From positions 1-42,764 of the forward strand of contig CAITUY010000002.1 of the NCBI GenBank assembly GCA_903895695.1: 42,764 nt of DNA. The letters are read 5' to 3'. A program made the position numbers and the translations under genes. Shown here one piece after another: positions 7,940-16,249 of this stretch. The first letter of the stretch is position 1. Each line of letters starts with the position of its first letter. The DNA comes from an uncultured bacterium. GTDB taxonomy: Bacteria; Verrucomicrobiota; Kiritimatiellia; CAIKKV01; CAITUY01. The notes beneath the pieces were generated by a model. It was not told the origin of the DNA and did not search any database. It saw only the letters and a program-made list of their open reading frames with translations.

Positions 7940-8646
7940 ACGCGATCGTCATCAGCGACGTGCACCTGGGGTCGCGGCACTGCCGCCGGGACGCCTTCGA
8001 TCGTTTCCTGGACCAGTTGCCGGCCGGCGTCACGCTCATCCTCAATGGCGACACGGTGGATTACCGGTATCACCGGATGCGCCCGGACCACCTCGCCTCG
8101 CTCGCGCACCTCGCTGCCGAATCGCAGCGTCGGCCCGTTGTGTGGGTCCAGGGAAACCACGATGAGGACTACCGCCCGCCCGAACCCGGCGCCATCCGCT
8201 TCGTGCCCTCGTATGCCATTGACCGGCAGCTCTACGTGCAGCATGGATTCTACTTCGATCACATCATGCCGTACCACCGCCTCTTCATCTTTGCCTTCCG
8301 GCTTATGCACGGTCTGCGGGTCCGGCTCGGCGCCGAACCGATGCACGTCGCCCAGTACGCCAAGCGCTGGCCGAGGCTCTACGCCGTGTTGCGCCGCAAC
8401 GTCCTGCAGAACGCCGTCCGCTACGCGCGCGCGAACGGCTTTGCCGCCGTCACCTGCGGCCATACACATTACGCGGAAGTCGATACCGTCGACGGGATCC
8501 TTTACCTGAACACGGGGGCATGGACCGAGACACCGTCGTATGCCGTCGTCGTCGGGGATTCGACCGTGGCCTTGCACGAGATCGACTCAGCGACCGACCG
8601 CGTTCGGCCGGAGCCGGCCACGTTCGTCAAAACCGCGGCAAAGTGA
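7936..8646 (+). CDS. Metallophosphoesterase, LpxH-like
   Basis: A 236-residue calcineurin-like phosphoesterase. The metal-binding motifs are in order: SDVHLG, NGDTVDY, GNHDE and CGHTHY. The overall form recalls UDP-2,3-diacylglucosamine hydrolases (LpxH/LpxI functional group), which would suit the glycan gene upstream, but the substrate cannot be read from sequence. The start is GTG at 7936, overlapping the upstream stop (GTGA); this places the metal motif SDVHLG at residue 7, normal for the family. Its last 20 bases overlap the end of the convergent GH3-like gene. Confidence 0.85.
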   Translation: MNAIVISDVHLGSRHCRRDAFDRFLDQLPAGVTLILNGDTVDYRYHRMRPDHLASLAHLAAESQRRPVVWVQGNHDEDYRPPEPGAIRFVPSYAIDRQLYVQHGFYFDHIMPYHRLFIFAFRLMHGLRVRLGAEPMHVAQYAKRWPRLYAVLRRNVLQNAVRYARANGFAAVTCGHTHYAEVDTVDGILYLNTGAWTETPSYAVVVGDSTVALHEIDSATDRVRPEPATFVKTAAK

Positions 8647-10228
8647 CCGGTAGCACGCCGCGCGGCTCAATTTCGCCCAGCCACGCCTTCACGGCCGCCC
8701 GCTGGCAGGCGTCGCACGCCCCGTACGTCAGCACCGCGTTCGGCCACTGGGAGGCCTCGTAGACGACGAAGGGGGAGCCGAACGCCGTGAAGACCACGTT
8801 CCGGCGCTCCAGCCAGATACCGCGCCACCCGGCCGCGGCCGGGGCTCCGCCGTTGCGGCCACGGCCGAAAAGAGCCATCGGCTGCCGCACGACGTTCACA
8901 CAAACGAAATTGTACCGAGTGACTGCCCCGCAGAGCGTCGCATCGTCAGGGTTGAGCAGGTGGTCGACCGCATATCCGCGGCACCTGAGTTCGCTATCCA
9001 CAATGTCCAGGTCCTGCGCCAAATCATCCGGCCCCTCTTCCCCGCGCACCGTCACCGTCAGCACGCGGGCGCCCGCCGGCAAGCGGGCAGGCAGCAGGCC
9101 ATCATTCTTCCACACCGTGACGGCACGATCGGCGGCCTCCTGGGCCTGGGCCTGATAGGGGGTCGATTCCGCGGTCGTGGGAGCGGCGGCCTTCAGGCCC
9201 CGGTGCAAACCCACCCGCGCCTTCAACTCCAACACCCGCCGCGCCGACTCGCGCACCCGGGCCTCGGGCAAGCGCCCGTCGCGCACCGCTTGCATTAACC
9301 GCGCAAAATCGCGCCGTGCATCGGCAAACAACAGCACGTCCCCGCCGGCCAGGACGAATTGCAGCGCCAGTTCACCGGCGCTCACGCGGGAGGTCATGCC
9401 CCCCATGGTAGCCGGCGCCGACACGACCGCGCCCCTGAATCCCAGTTCACCGCGCAGCAGGTCGGTCTGCAGGCGCGGACTAAGCGTGGCGGGCAGGGCT
9501 TCAGACGGTCGCTCGGCCAGTCCCTCGTACTCAGGCAAGGCGATGTGCCCGGTCATCACCGCCATGACGCCCGCATCGATCGCGGCGCGCCACACGGAAC
9601 CGTAGGTCCGCCGCCACTTGCCCATCGCGAGCGGGTTAAACGTGGTGCTGTAGCGCGAGTCGCGGTCGTCAAGCCCGGCGCCGGGAAAATGGCGGGCTGT
9701 GGCGGCCAGCAGCCCATCCTCCTGCAACCCGTTCACCTGGGCCACCGCCAGCGCCCTCACCCGGGCCGGCTTGTCGCCGAACGCCCTCAAGTCGGTCTCG
9801 GGGTTCCGGAAGTTATAGAGGATGTCCGCGACCGGCTCGAAGACCCAGTGCACGCCCAAGGCGCGCGTTTCGCGAGCCAGGGCCCGCGACCGGGCCCGCA
9901 CCAGCGCGGGGTCGGCGGCGGCGCCGAACCCCATGGCATACGGGTAACCTGTCCCGCCGGCAACGCCGGACTCCATATCCGCGCCAACGACCAGCGGGAC
10001 CCGCGCGTTCGACTGCACCGCGTCAAGTGTACGGCCAAGCCAATCGCGCTCCCGCGCGTCCACAAACAGGCAACCCAGCGGCACCTCGCGGAGCAGTTCC
10101 GTCAAATCCTCGGGCCGGTAACCGCGGCCGTCCGGCATCAGCAGATGGCCCACGCACTCCTCGAGCGACAGGGCCCCAAGGGTGTTGTCAACCCACACCT
10201 GCTGGTCAAGCGTCAGCGCTTTCGGCAT
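8627..10228 (-). CDS. Glycoside hydrolase family 3 homologue, catalytic residues replaced
   Basis: A 533-residue protein with a GH3 N-terminal TIM-barrel (about 20-340) and a GH3 C-terminal region (about 375-533), related to beta-N-acetylhexosaminidases such as NagZ. The substrate loop ARHFPGAGLDDRDSR aligns with the NagZ KHFPGHG...DSH loop, but the general acid/base His is Arg192. The nucleophile motif (SDD.SM in NagZ) reads VVSAPATM, leaving Ala271 in the nucleophile position. I therefore expect little or no classical GH3 hydrolysis; it may bind glycans or act as a phosphorylase- or lyase-like variant. No signal peptide, so probably cytoplasmic. The start has GAGGA 7 bases upstream. It lies 28 bases after an FMN-binding protein gene on the same strand. 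Confidence 0.85.
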   Translation of the reverse strand: MPKALTLDQQVWVDNTLGALSLEECVGHLLMPDGRGYRPEDLTELLREVPLGCLFVDARERDWLGRTLDAVQSNARVPLVVGADMESGVAGGTGYPYAMGFGAAADPALVRARSRALARETRALGVHWVFEPVADILYNFRNPETDLRAFGDKPARVRALAVAQVNGLQEDGLLAATARHFPGAGLDDRDSRYSTTFNPLAMGKWRRTYGSVWRAAIDAGVMAVMTGHIALPEYEGLAERPSEALPATLSPRLQTDLLRGELGFRGAVVSAPATMGGMTSRVSAGELALQFVLAGGDVLLFADARRDFARLMQAVRDGRLPEARVRESARRVLELKARVGLHRGLKAAAPTTAESTPYQAQAQEAADRAVTVWKNDGLLPARLPAGARVLTVTVRGEEGPDDLAQDLDIVDSELRCRGYAVDHLLNPDDATLCGAVTRYNFVCVNVVRQPMALFGRGRNGGAPAAAGWRGIWLERRNVVFTAFGSPFVVYEASQWPNAVLTYGACDACQRAAVKAWLGEIEPRGVLPVTLPRF

Positions 10229-10256
10229 GGCCGTCCTCGGGAAGGCAGGGACTGCA

Positions 10257-10823
10257 TCACGTCTGGGGATCCGCCGGCCGGACCACCTTCAGCAGTTCCG
10301 CTGCCGATTGGAAGACATCCTCGATGACCGCCCGGGAGGAAATCGTGGCGCCTGTAACGGCGTCGATGTCCGAAGAAGGCGCACTGACCGCGTGCCCGAC
10401 AAACTGGTGATAGAAAGCACCCGTCAAGCGTCGGAAATAGGCGGGGGTCTCGTGGTTCTCGATGACCTCTACACCGGCAATCTCGCCGTCTTTCCCTAGC
10501 GCCACCATGACGCCGATTTCCGCATTACGGCCTTTGACCACCGGGGAGACGCGGTCTGTCCGGAACACCCAGCCGAGCACATGCTTGGCGCTATCGCGCA
10601 CCTCGAACGCCTCGTCGCCCTGTTTGAGCCCGGTGACGGGGGCCAGGGTCTGGCCGGTCGCGAAGTACTTCTTCCACGGCCAGTTGGCGGAAGGGTCCTC
10701 GGCCCGGGCCGGCTGTATCGCCGCCGCATGAGGCGTTTGGGAGTGCTGTCCATCGGCGTGTTGTCCCAGTGCGACTCCTGCCGCCACCCCGATCGCCGCC
10801 ACAATGATCCGCCGCATGTCCAT
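10257..10823 (-). CDS. Exported FMN-binding domain protein
   Basis: A 188-residue protein starting with a signal peptide or membrane anchor (MDMRRIIVAAIGVAAGVALG). The C-terminal half is an FMN_bind domain of the RnfG/NqrC/NosR type. The key motif AVTGATISSRAV contains the (S/T)GAT sequence in which Thr carries covalently attached FMN, and FRRLTGAFYHQFVG precedes it. Such proteins shuttle electrons outside the cytoplasmic membrane. No Rnf or Nqr genes adjoin, so it may act alone or with a distant partner. I chose the ATG at 10823 (GGGGGA upstream); the frame is open to 10886. It precedes the GH3-like gene. Confidence 0.85.
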   Translation of the reverse strand: MDMRRIIVAAIGVAAGVALGQHADGQHSQTPHAAAIQPARAEDPSANWPWKKYFATGQTLAPVTGLKQGDEAFEVRDSAKHVLGWVFRTDRVSPVVKGRNAEIGVMVALGKDGEIAGVEVIENHETPAYFRRLTGAFYHQFVGHAVSAPSSDIDAVTGATISSRAVIEDVFQSAAELLKVVRPADPQT

Positions 10824-10888
10824 AGTAGTTCCCCCGGTTGTTCGTGTTGAGAAGGAACTATGCGCGAATCGCTGCCTAGGACTCAAGC

Positions 10889-12403
10889 TTACTTCAGATA
10901 CGTGGTCAACGCGCTGCCGTCCAGTTTGCCCGCGCCGTAGTGCGGATCGCCGATGCCGCTTCCCCCGGGCGTGAGAGACGCGGTAAGCGCCGCAACCGCC
11001 TGGGACGCCGTGGCGGCCGGGTGAAGGGCAAGATACCGGGCAATGGCATTGGCCGTGTAGGCCGTGGCAATCGACGTGCCGACATAGGTACCGGCCGGCC
11101 CCTTATACCCGACGGGCAGATCGGCGAAAGACGGCGCCGCCAGGCTGACGAAGCTGCCATAGTTGGAGTTCGTCCACACGCTGCCGTCCGGGTTAAGCGC
11201 GCTGACCGCGAGGACATTGCTGCAGGCCGCGGGATAAAACGGCTTGCCGGTCGGTTCGTTCCCGGCTGCCGCCACCACCACGGCCCCCTGCCCGGTCGCG
11301 TATGAAACCGCGTCGTCAATGAACTGGCTATCCGTATCCGACCCCCAGCTCAGGCTGATCACCCGCGCCTGATGGTCGAGCGCGAAAAGCATGCTCTGCA
11401 TCAGGCCGAAACTCGATGCATAGCCGTTGTCGTCAAACACCCTGATCGGTACGACCGGCACATCTGCGGCCGAAGCCGCGTCGCCGAGCAGCGGAGCGAT
11501 GCCGGACGCGATCAAGGCCATCTGGGTGCCGTGCCCCTGTGTATCTGAAATCGGCAGTTCGGGATCGATGGCGTTGTACGACGCCACCACCGCATTGTTC
11601 AGCCCCGGCGTCTGCATCAGCCCGGTATCCAGGACCGCCACCGCCGGCACGGTGCTTCCTGCCGCCGGCACCTGCCAAGTGCGCAAAGGGCTCTGGGTGT
11701 CGCCCGCCGCCCGTTGCGGCGCCAGGGCCTTGTAGACGTAGTTCGGTTCCGCGGCCTCCACGTCCGGGTTCGCGGCCAGTTGATCCAGCACATCCTTGAG
11801 GTTGCTGCCGGGGACGAGATGAACCCGGTACAAACCCAGCCGTGGCAGGCTGTCCGTGACGGTGCCGCCAATCTGCGCCAGCAGCGCCTTGAGCGCCTTC
11901 AGGGACGTACCGCGCCGCAACCGGACGAGCACGTCGTCTTTCACGACCAGCGAACGGTGGGTGCGGACGGGATCCTGGGATTGATTCAGGTTGGTATTCC
12001 CAGGCAGGGGTTGGGTACTTTTCCGATCGCCGGGCCTGAACACCTGGATTTCGGCGATGCGCTTCATGGGACCAGCCGGTCCGTCGACGCTCGCCCAGGT
12101 GATCGCGTAGTCGCAGTCGGCCAGCAACGCGGCCAATGCCTTGTACATGTCACGATTGTCGAAGTCGGCCGTGATCGGGGGATTGATACGCAGATCCATC
12201 CGCACGCGGACCCCGGCCTCCTGAAACCGCCGGAGCACGTCCTGAAGCGGCACGTCCGCGGCATGGATCGACAACGTGTCGTCAACCACGCGCAACTCGA
12301 ACGATCTCGCCGTTGCGGCAGCGCAGGCCGCAGCGAGCAGGCTGACGCCGGCGATGACCGCCAACCGACCCTTGCCGCCCCGTCCTATTGTGATCCCGTG
12401 CAT
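10889..12403 (-). CDS. Secreted subtilisin-like S8 protease with STN-like domain
   Basis: A 504-residue exported protease. Domains in order: signal peptide (residues 1-34, with Cys27 after LLAAA, a poor lipobox); a secretin/TonB short N-terminal (STN-like) domain (about 38-105); an I9/fervidolysin-like propeptide (about 160-230, ending VEAAEPNYVYKAL); and the S8 catalytic domain. The triad is Asp259 (VAVLDTG), His291 (GHGTQMA) and Ser444 (GTSIATAY), with oxyanion Asn382 (AAAGNE), so it should be active. I chose the ATG at 12403 (GGAG 6-7 bases upstream), which places the signal peptide at the N-terminus; the frame is open to 12466. An STN-like domain before a subtilase is unusual and may guide envelope association. 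Confidence 0.9.
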   Translation of the reverse strand: MHGITIGRGGKGRLAVIAGVSLLAAACAAATARSFELRVVDDTLSIHAADVPLQDVLRRFQEAGVRVRMDLRINPPITADFDNRDMYKALAALLADCDYAITWASVDGPAGPMKRIAEIQVFRPGDRKSTQPLPGNTNLNQSQDPVRTHRSLVVKDDVLVRLRRGTSLKALKALLAQIGGTVTDSLPRLGLYRVHLVPGSNLKDVLDQLAANPDVEAAEPNYVYKALAPQRAAGDTQSPLRTWQVPAAGSTVPAVAVLDTGLMQTPGLNNAVVASYNAIDPELPISDTQGHGTQMALIASGIAPLLGDAASAADVPVVPIRVFDDNGYASSFGLMQSMLFALDHQARVISLSWGSDTDSQFIDDAVSYATGQGAVVVAAAGNEPTGKPFYPAACSNVLAVSALNPDGSVWTNSNYGSFVSLAAPSFADLPVGYKGPAGTYVGTSIATAYTANAIARYLALHPAATASQAVAALTASLTPGGSGIGDPHYGAGKLDGSALTTYLK

Positions 12404-12559
12404 GCCCGTCTCCGCGGGTTGCCCCGCCTCGTTTGCTGAAACCCATGGTATCATAATCGACATCAAACGGAACAGCGCCGCAAAAGTGTGTCCGCCGCCG
12501 TAAGGCGGTGGCAGTTACCGCAATGAAGACCACGCCCTCACGGGCGCGGCTACGACCTG

Positions 12560-14284
12560 CTACCGTACGTCAAACGCAAAAAGGTGGGCCTGCGGCGCGC
12601 CCCAGGTCGTTTCGGGCACAAACCGCACGGCATCCGACTCGACGTCCAGGGGTACCCGCACGAGGCGCTGATAGTTATTCGCCACGCGCGCCACGGGGCG
12701 CCAACTGCCGTCTGTTGTTCGCGCCTCAATCCGGAACGACCGGACCAGGGTCCCCGGCACGCCTCGGTCCTGCGGATGCAGGTCGAACCGGCACGGCATG
12801 TTGAGCAACCGATGATTGAGATCGCTGTCGAATGTGAAGCGCGCCTCGCTAACGTGGCGCACGCTTTCGAACTCATACCCGACCCAGGAGGATGCCACCG
12901 GCCCGCCCCACCCGTTGTCGACGGCGCCCAGGGCGCGGTCGCGCCCGTTGCGGAGCGGCTCAGGGTCGCCCGTCGACGCTGTCAGCCGGGCTTGCCGCGT
13001 CAACGCCGACATTTCGCGCACGAAGCCCGGCAAATGGCAGTCATCATCCATCAACTGTTGCTGGAGCTCCTTCAGATGGTGCTGGTACACGCCCCGCGGC
13101 GTCAGGCCGTGCGCCGCGGCAATCGCCGCCGCCGTGCCCACGGCCTGGCCAAGAATCGCGCACGTGGCCATGACGCGCGTCGAGCTCAAGGCCGCATGGG
13201 TGGCGCTGATATTACGGCCCGCAAAGAACAGGTTGGCGATGTTCCGCGAATACAGGCAACGGTATGGAATGCCGAACGGCGAGGGCGCCGGATGGAAGAT
13301 CGTGGGCTCGCCCGGATGCCGGAATCCGGCCGGGTGGTGATCGTCCATCGACCAGCCGCCGTAGCCGACAACATCGTCGAACGGGCCAGCTGCGCGCACG
13401 TCGTTCTGGGTCAGGATATGGTCGCCCATGAACCGCCGGCTTTCGCGCTTACCGGGCAGAAAACCGACCCACTCCAGCATCCAGTTTTCCGCGCCGTGTT
13501 TGCCGTGGTTCTTGATGTGATCCCACACGCCGAAAGCGATCTTCAGCAACTCGTCGCGCAGATCCTCGGTATCGTGGATACTGTCATTCTCACCGCCCAA
13601 CTCCATCCACCAGAAATTCGTGCCGAGGTCGTGTCCGCGGTTCGCCAACTGGACGTCCGACTCGTAGCGGTTCGCCCAAGCCGGCGGGATGAACGGCTGC
13701 GGCCGGTCGGTTTCACGCGCCTCGATCAGGCACGTCAACCCCATCGTGCGGCTGTCTGCCACCGGCGGCTCGATATCTTCGTTGAACTCGGCGGCCGCCT
13801 CACGCCCGATCCGGAATTCGGCGCCCGCCAGCGCGCCGAGGATGCCGTCGCCCGAGCAGTCGGCAAACAACCCGGCCTGCACCGAGTGCCACGTCTGGGT
13901 TGTCAACTGCCACGCCTTGATCGAACGGAGGCGCTGGCCATCCATCGCGGCTTCCGTGCACGAGCAGTTGAGCAGTAGCTTCAGGTTGGGTTGATAGCGG
14001 GCCAACCCGTACAACACGCTATCCCAGATGGCGTAGCTGGGCGGGAAGTTGCGGTAAAGATTCTCAAGGTGAATTTCCTCGAGCAGGCCCGTTTCCTTGT
14101 TGTCCGCGCCGTGCGCACCGCATATCCACATGCGGATCTCGGACGATGCATTGCCGCCGAGCACCGGCCGGTCTTGAACCAGGACCACGCTGGCACCCCG
14201 CCGGGCCGCCGCCACCGCCGCGCACAAGCCCGCCATGCCGCCGCCTACGACACAAAGATCAACCTTGTGAGTTTGTTCTTTCAT
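12560..14284 (-). CDS. FAD-dependent oxidoreductase (FAD_oxidored type)
   Basis: A 574-residue flavoprotein. The N-terminus has the FAD-binding fold VDLCVVGGGMAGLCAAVAAA and LVQDRPVLGGNASSEIRMW. The middle contains FADCSGDGILGALAGAEF and a second FAD contact, RNIANLFFAGRNISATHAALSSTRVM. The last 130 or so residues look like a beta-rich accessory domain. Members are common in polysaccharide- and sugar-acid-degrading PVC and Bacteroidota bacteria, usually with unknown substrates. I chose the ATG at 14284, where GGAGG in the end of the upstream gene provides the ribosome-binding site; only 4 bases separate it from that gene's stop codon, so translation is coupled to the UroD-family protein. Confidence 0.88.
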   Translation of the reverse strand: MKEQTHKVDLCVVGGGMAGLCAAVAAARRGASVVLVQDRPVLGGNASSEIRMWICGAHGADNKETGLLEEIHLENLYRNFPPSYAIWDSVLYGLARYQPNLKLLLNCSCTEAAMDGQRLRSIKAWQLTTQTWHSVQAGLFADCSGDGILGALAGAEFRIGREAAAEFNEDIEPPVADSRTMGLTCLIEARETDRPQPFIPPAWANRYESDVQLANRGHDLGTNFWWMELGGENDSIHDTEDLRDELLKIAFGVWDHIKNHGKHGAENWMLEWVGFLPGKRESRRFMGDHILTQNDVRAAGPFDDVVGYGGWSMDDHHPAGFRHPGEPTIFHPAPSPFGIPYRCLYSRNIANLFFAGRNISATHAALSSTRVMATCAILGQAVGTAAAIAAAHGLTPRGVYQHHLKELQQQLMDDDCHLPGFVREMSALTRQARLTASTGDPEPLRNGRDRALGAVDNGWGGPVASSWVGYEFESVRHVSEARFTFDSDLNHRLLNMPCRFDLHPQDRGVPGTLVRSFRIEARTTDGSWRPVARVANNYQRLVRVPLDVESDAVRFVPETTWGAPQAHLFAFDVR

Positions 14285-14288
14285 AATC

Positions 14289-15416
14289 TCAAGTCCTCCA
14301 CTCCCCATACTCCCAGCCCGCCTTCATGAACGCCAGATAGTTTTCGATCGTCCGCGCGGGCGGGTCGGGATCGAACGGCCCGGCCGACGGCGACAGGATG
14401 AGCCGCCGTCCGCGGCACTCGTCGAGAACCGCCCTCACGGCGCCCGCCATCTGCGCCGGGGTCAGGCTCCGGAAGTCGTCGTACTGGATGTTCCCGATAA
14501 GCGTGATCCGGTCGCCCACGATGTCGAACGCCTCGGTGAAAGTGCAATTCCCAACCGGCGGCGCCTCGATCGTGTGCAACGCATCAGGGGCCATGGTCAG
14601 GAAATCGGGCAGGATCTCGCGGATCTGCCCGTGGTAGTGCTGGATCACCTTCTTGCCGTGTGCGTGGATCATTTCGATCAGCTCGCGGGCGAACGGCACG
14701 ATCCACTGCTGGAACGTGGCCCGACTCACGAGCGGCGGCGAGGCCAACTCGCTACCCACCATGAAATAAACATCGGCCAGATCCCGTTCCAGGCAGAATC
14801 GGTAGATGTGCCGCATCCGATCCATCACGCAGTTAAGGTAGTCCACCACGAGGTCGTTGTGCGTCAACGACCAGATCGCGTAATCCTCAAGGCTGGAGTC
14901 ATGGTACAACCCGTTGATCGGCTCGCCTAGGTCGAGCATCATGGCGCCGTACTCGGCCGGAAACTCGGCGCGCTCCCGCCGGTACTGTGCCATCTGACCC
15001 TCCAGGGCCTTCTCGATGCGAGCCCGGTCCCGCAGCACGGGCAACGAACAATAGAGGTCCAGGTCCTCGTCGGAACGGAGGAACTTGCGTACCTCGGTCC
15101 CGCCGAGCCCCTGGCGCACTTCCGACACAAGACGCCGCCCCTTGTGGGTCCACACACGCCGCTGCACGGTCTGGTCGCCTTCCGTAACCGTCTCGCCGTG
15201 CTGCGTCACCTCCTCCGTGTGCAGCGGCACGCCTAGATTGCGCCGGTTGAGCATGATCGCGTGGCGCTTCGAGGCCTCGAAGACCGGCCGGTAGGCCGGC
15301 AACGTCCGCACGTCAACGTAGTACCCGGTCGTGTGGTAGGGGAACAGCAACCAGATCGGCACCCGATCACTGCTCTCGCCGCTTAAGGCCGCCATCAAGC
15401 GCTGGCGTGCGGTCAT
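14289..15416 (-). CDS. Uroporphyrinogen decarboxylase-family protein (methyltransferase-like)
   Basis: A 375-residue member of the UroD superfamily with the typical start MTARQRLMAALSGESSDRVP and a late segment HAHGKKVIQHYHGQIREILP followed by HTIEAPPVGNCTF. It lacks the Arg-rich N-terminal coproporphyrinogen-binding signature of true HemE and is closer to the corrinoid methyltransferase branch (MtaA/MtbA-like) and the many uncharacterised PVC copies. It may transfer methyl groups from a substrate handled with the coupled FAD oxidoreductase; this is inference. An in-frame ATG at 15434 is equally possible and would add six residues. Confidence 0.85.
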   Translation of the reverse strand: MTARQRLMAALSGESSDRVPIWLLFPYHTTGYYVDVRTLPAYRPVFEASKRHAIMLNRRNLGVPLHTEEVTQHGETVTEGDQTVQRRVWTHKGRRLVSEVRQGLGGTEVRKFLRSDEDLDLYCSLPVLRDRARIEKALEGQMAQYRRERAEFPAEYGAMMLDLGEPINGLYHDSSLEDYAIWSLTHNDLVVDYLNCVMDRMRHIYRFCLERDLADVYFMVGSELASPPLVSRATFQQWIVPFARELIEMIHAHGKKVIQHYHGQIREILPDFLTMAPDALHTIEAPPVGNCTFTEAFDIVGDRITLIGNIQYDDFRSLTPAQMAGAVRAVLDECRGRRLILSPSAGPFDPDPPARTIENYLAFMKAGWEYGEWRT

Positions 15417-15459
15417 CAAGTGCCATCCCTTCATTGAGCGTCTTCTCGCGTGCCTTCTT

Positions 15460-15537
15460 GGTAGGGCGACGGCGTCCTCGCCGCGCCGTTACTGTCGCGT
15501 GCCTGTCAAGGCGGGGCGGGGACGCCCTCGCCCTACC
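15460..15537. repeat. Palindromic repeat (GGTAGGGCGA family)
   Basis: Arms at 15460-15487 and 15510-15537 are inverted copies matching at 25 of 28 positions, with a 22-base loop. Each begins GGTAGGGCG. It fills the gap between lolD and the UroD-family gene. A half copy of the same family lies at 29348-29374. The form is that of a REP/BIME-like dispersed palindrome. It could also reduce read-through from lolD. Confidence 0.75.
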
Positions 15538-15562
15538 TGCTATGCTGCGGACGCAGCCCGCC

Positions 15563-16246
15563 TCACGCCTCCAGCACCCCGTCGCGCAGCCGGATGGTCC
15601 GATTGCACCGCGCAGCCAGGTCCAGATTGTGGGTCACGAGGATCATGGTCTGCCGCTGTTCGCGCGTCAGGGCGAAAAGCGCTCCCAGCACGGTCTCGCC
15701 GGTCACGCTGTCGAGATTGCCCGTGGGTTCGTCGGCAAGCACCAGTTCGGGCCCGTTCATCAGCGCCCGCGCGAGCGCCACACGCTGCTGCTCGCCGCCC
15801 GACAATTCCAGCGGCATATGATACCGCCGCTGGGCCAGGCCCACCGCCTCCAACAGGCCTTCCGCCCGCTGCCGGTGTGCCGGCGCCTGCCGGCGCATGG
15901 ACCATTCGGTCTGCGTCGGCAGCAGCACGTTCTCCATCACGTCGAGTTCCGGAAGCAGTTGGAACGACTGGAACACGAACCCGATCGACTTCGCGCGAAT
16001 CAGCGTCCGTTCGCGCGCCGGCAGCGCGTAAAGGTCGCGGCCTTTGAACGTCACCCGGCCGGCCGACGGCTGATCCAACCCGCCGAGCGCGTGAAGCAGC
16101 GTGCTCTTGCCCGCCCCGCTGGGACCCACGATAGCCACGGTTTCGCCCGGCGCCACGGTCACCGAGACCCCGCGCAACACGTCCAGCCGCGTGGCCCCCA
16201 TCAGGTAGGTCTTCGTGACCGCTTCAGCCTGTACGATCGATTCCAT
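15563..16246 (-). CDS. lolD: Lipoprotein-releasing ABC transporter ATPase LolD
   Basis: A 227-residue ABC ATPase of the LolD/MacB group: Walker A GPSGAGKST, Q-loop FVFQSFQLLPELDVMENV, signature LSGGEQQRVALARAL, Walker B LVLADEPTGNLDS and switch His in LVTHN. With the LolC-type permease encoded 3 bases upstream it would extract lipoproteins from the inner membrane for transfer to the outer membrane, which supports a Gram-negative envelope. It is the last gene of a lysS-lolC-lolD cluster. Confidence 0.93.
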   Translation of the reverse strand: MESIVQAEAVTKTYLMGATRLDVLRGVSVTVAPGETVAIVGPSGAGKSTLLHALGGLDQPSAGRVTFKGRDLYALPARERTLIRAKSIGFVFQSFQLLPELDVMENVLLPTQTEWSMRRQAPAHRQRAEGLLEAVGLAQRRYHMPLELSGGEQQRVALARALMNGPELVLADEPTGNLDSVTGETVLGALFALTREQRQTMILVTHNLDLAARCNRTIRLRDGVLEA

Positions 16247-16249
16247 GGA

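Noticed and set aside
12584..13978. 464-codon plus-strand frame
   Set aside because: Antisense to the FAD oxidoreductase, rich in Arg/His/Pro, no family similarity; a GC-driven shadow frame.
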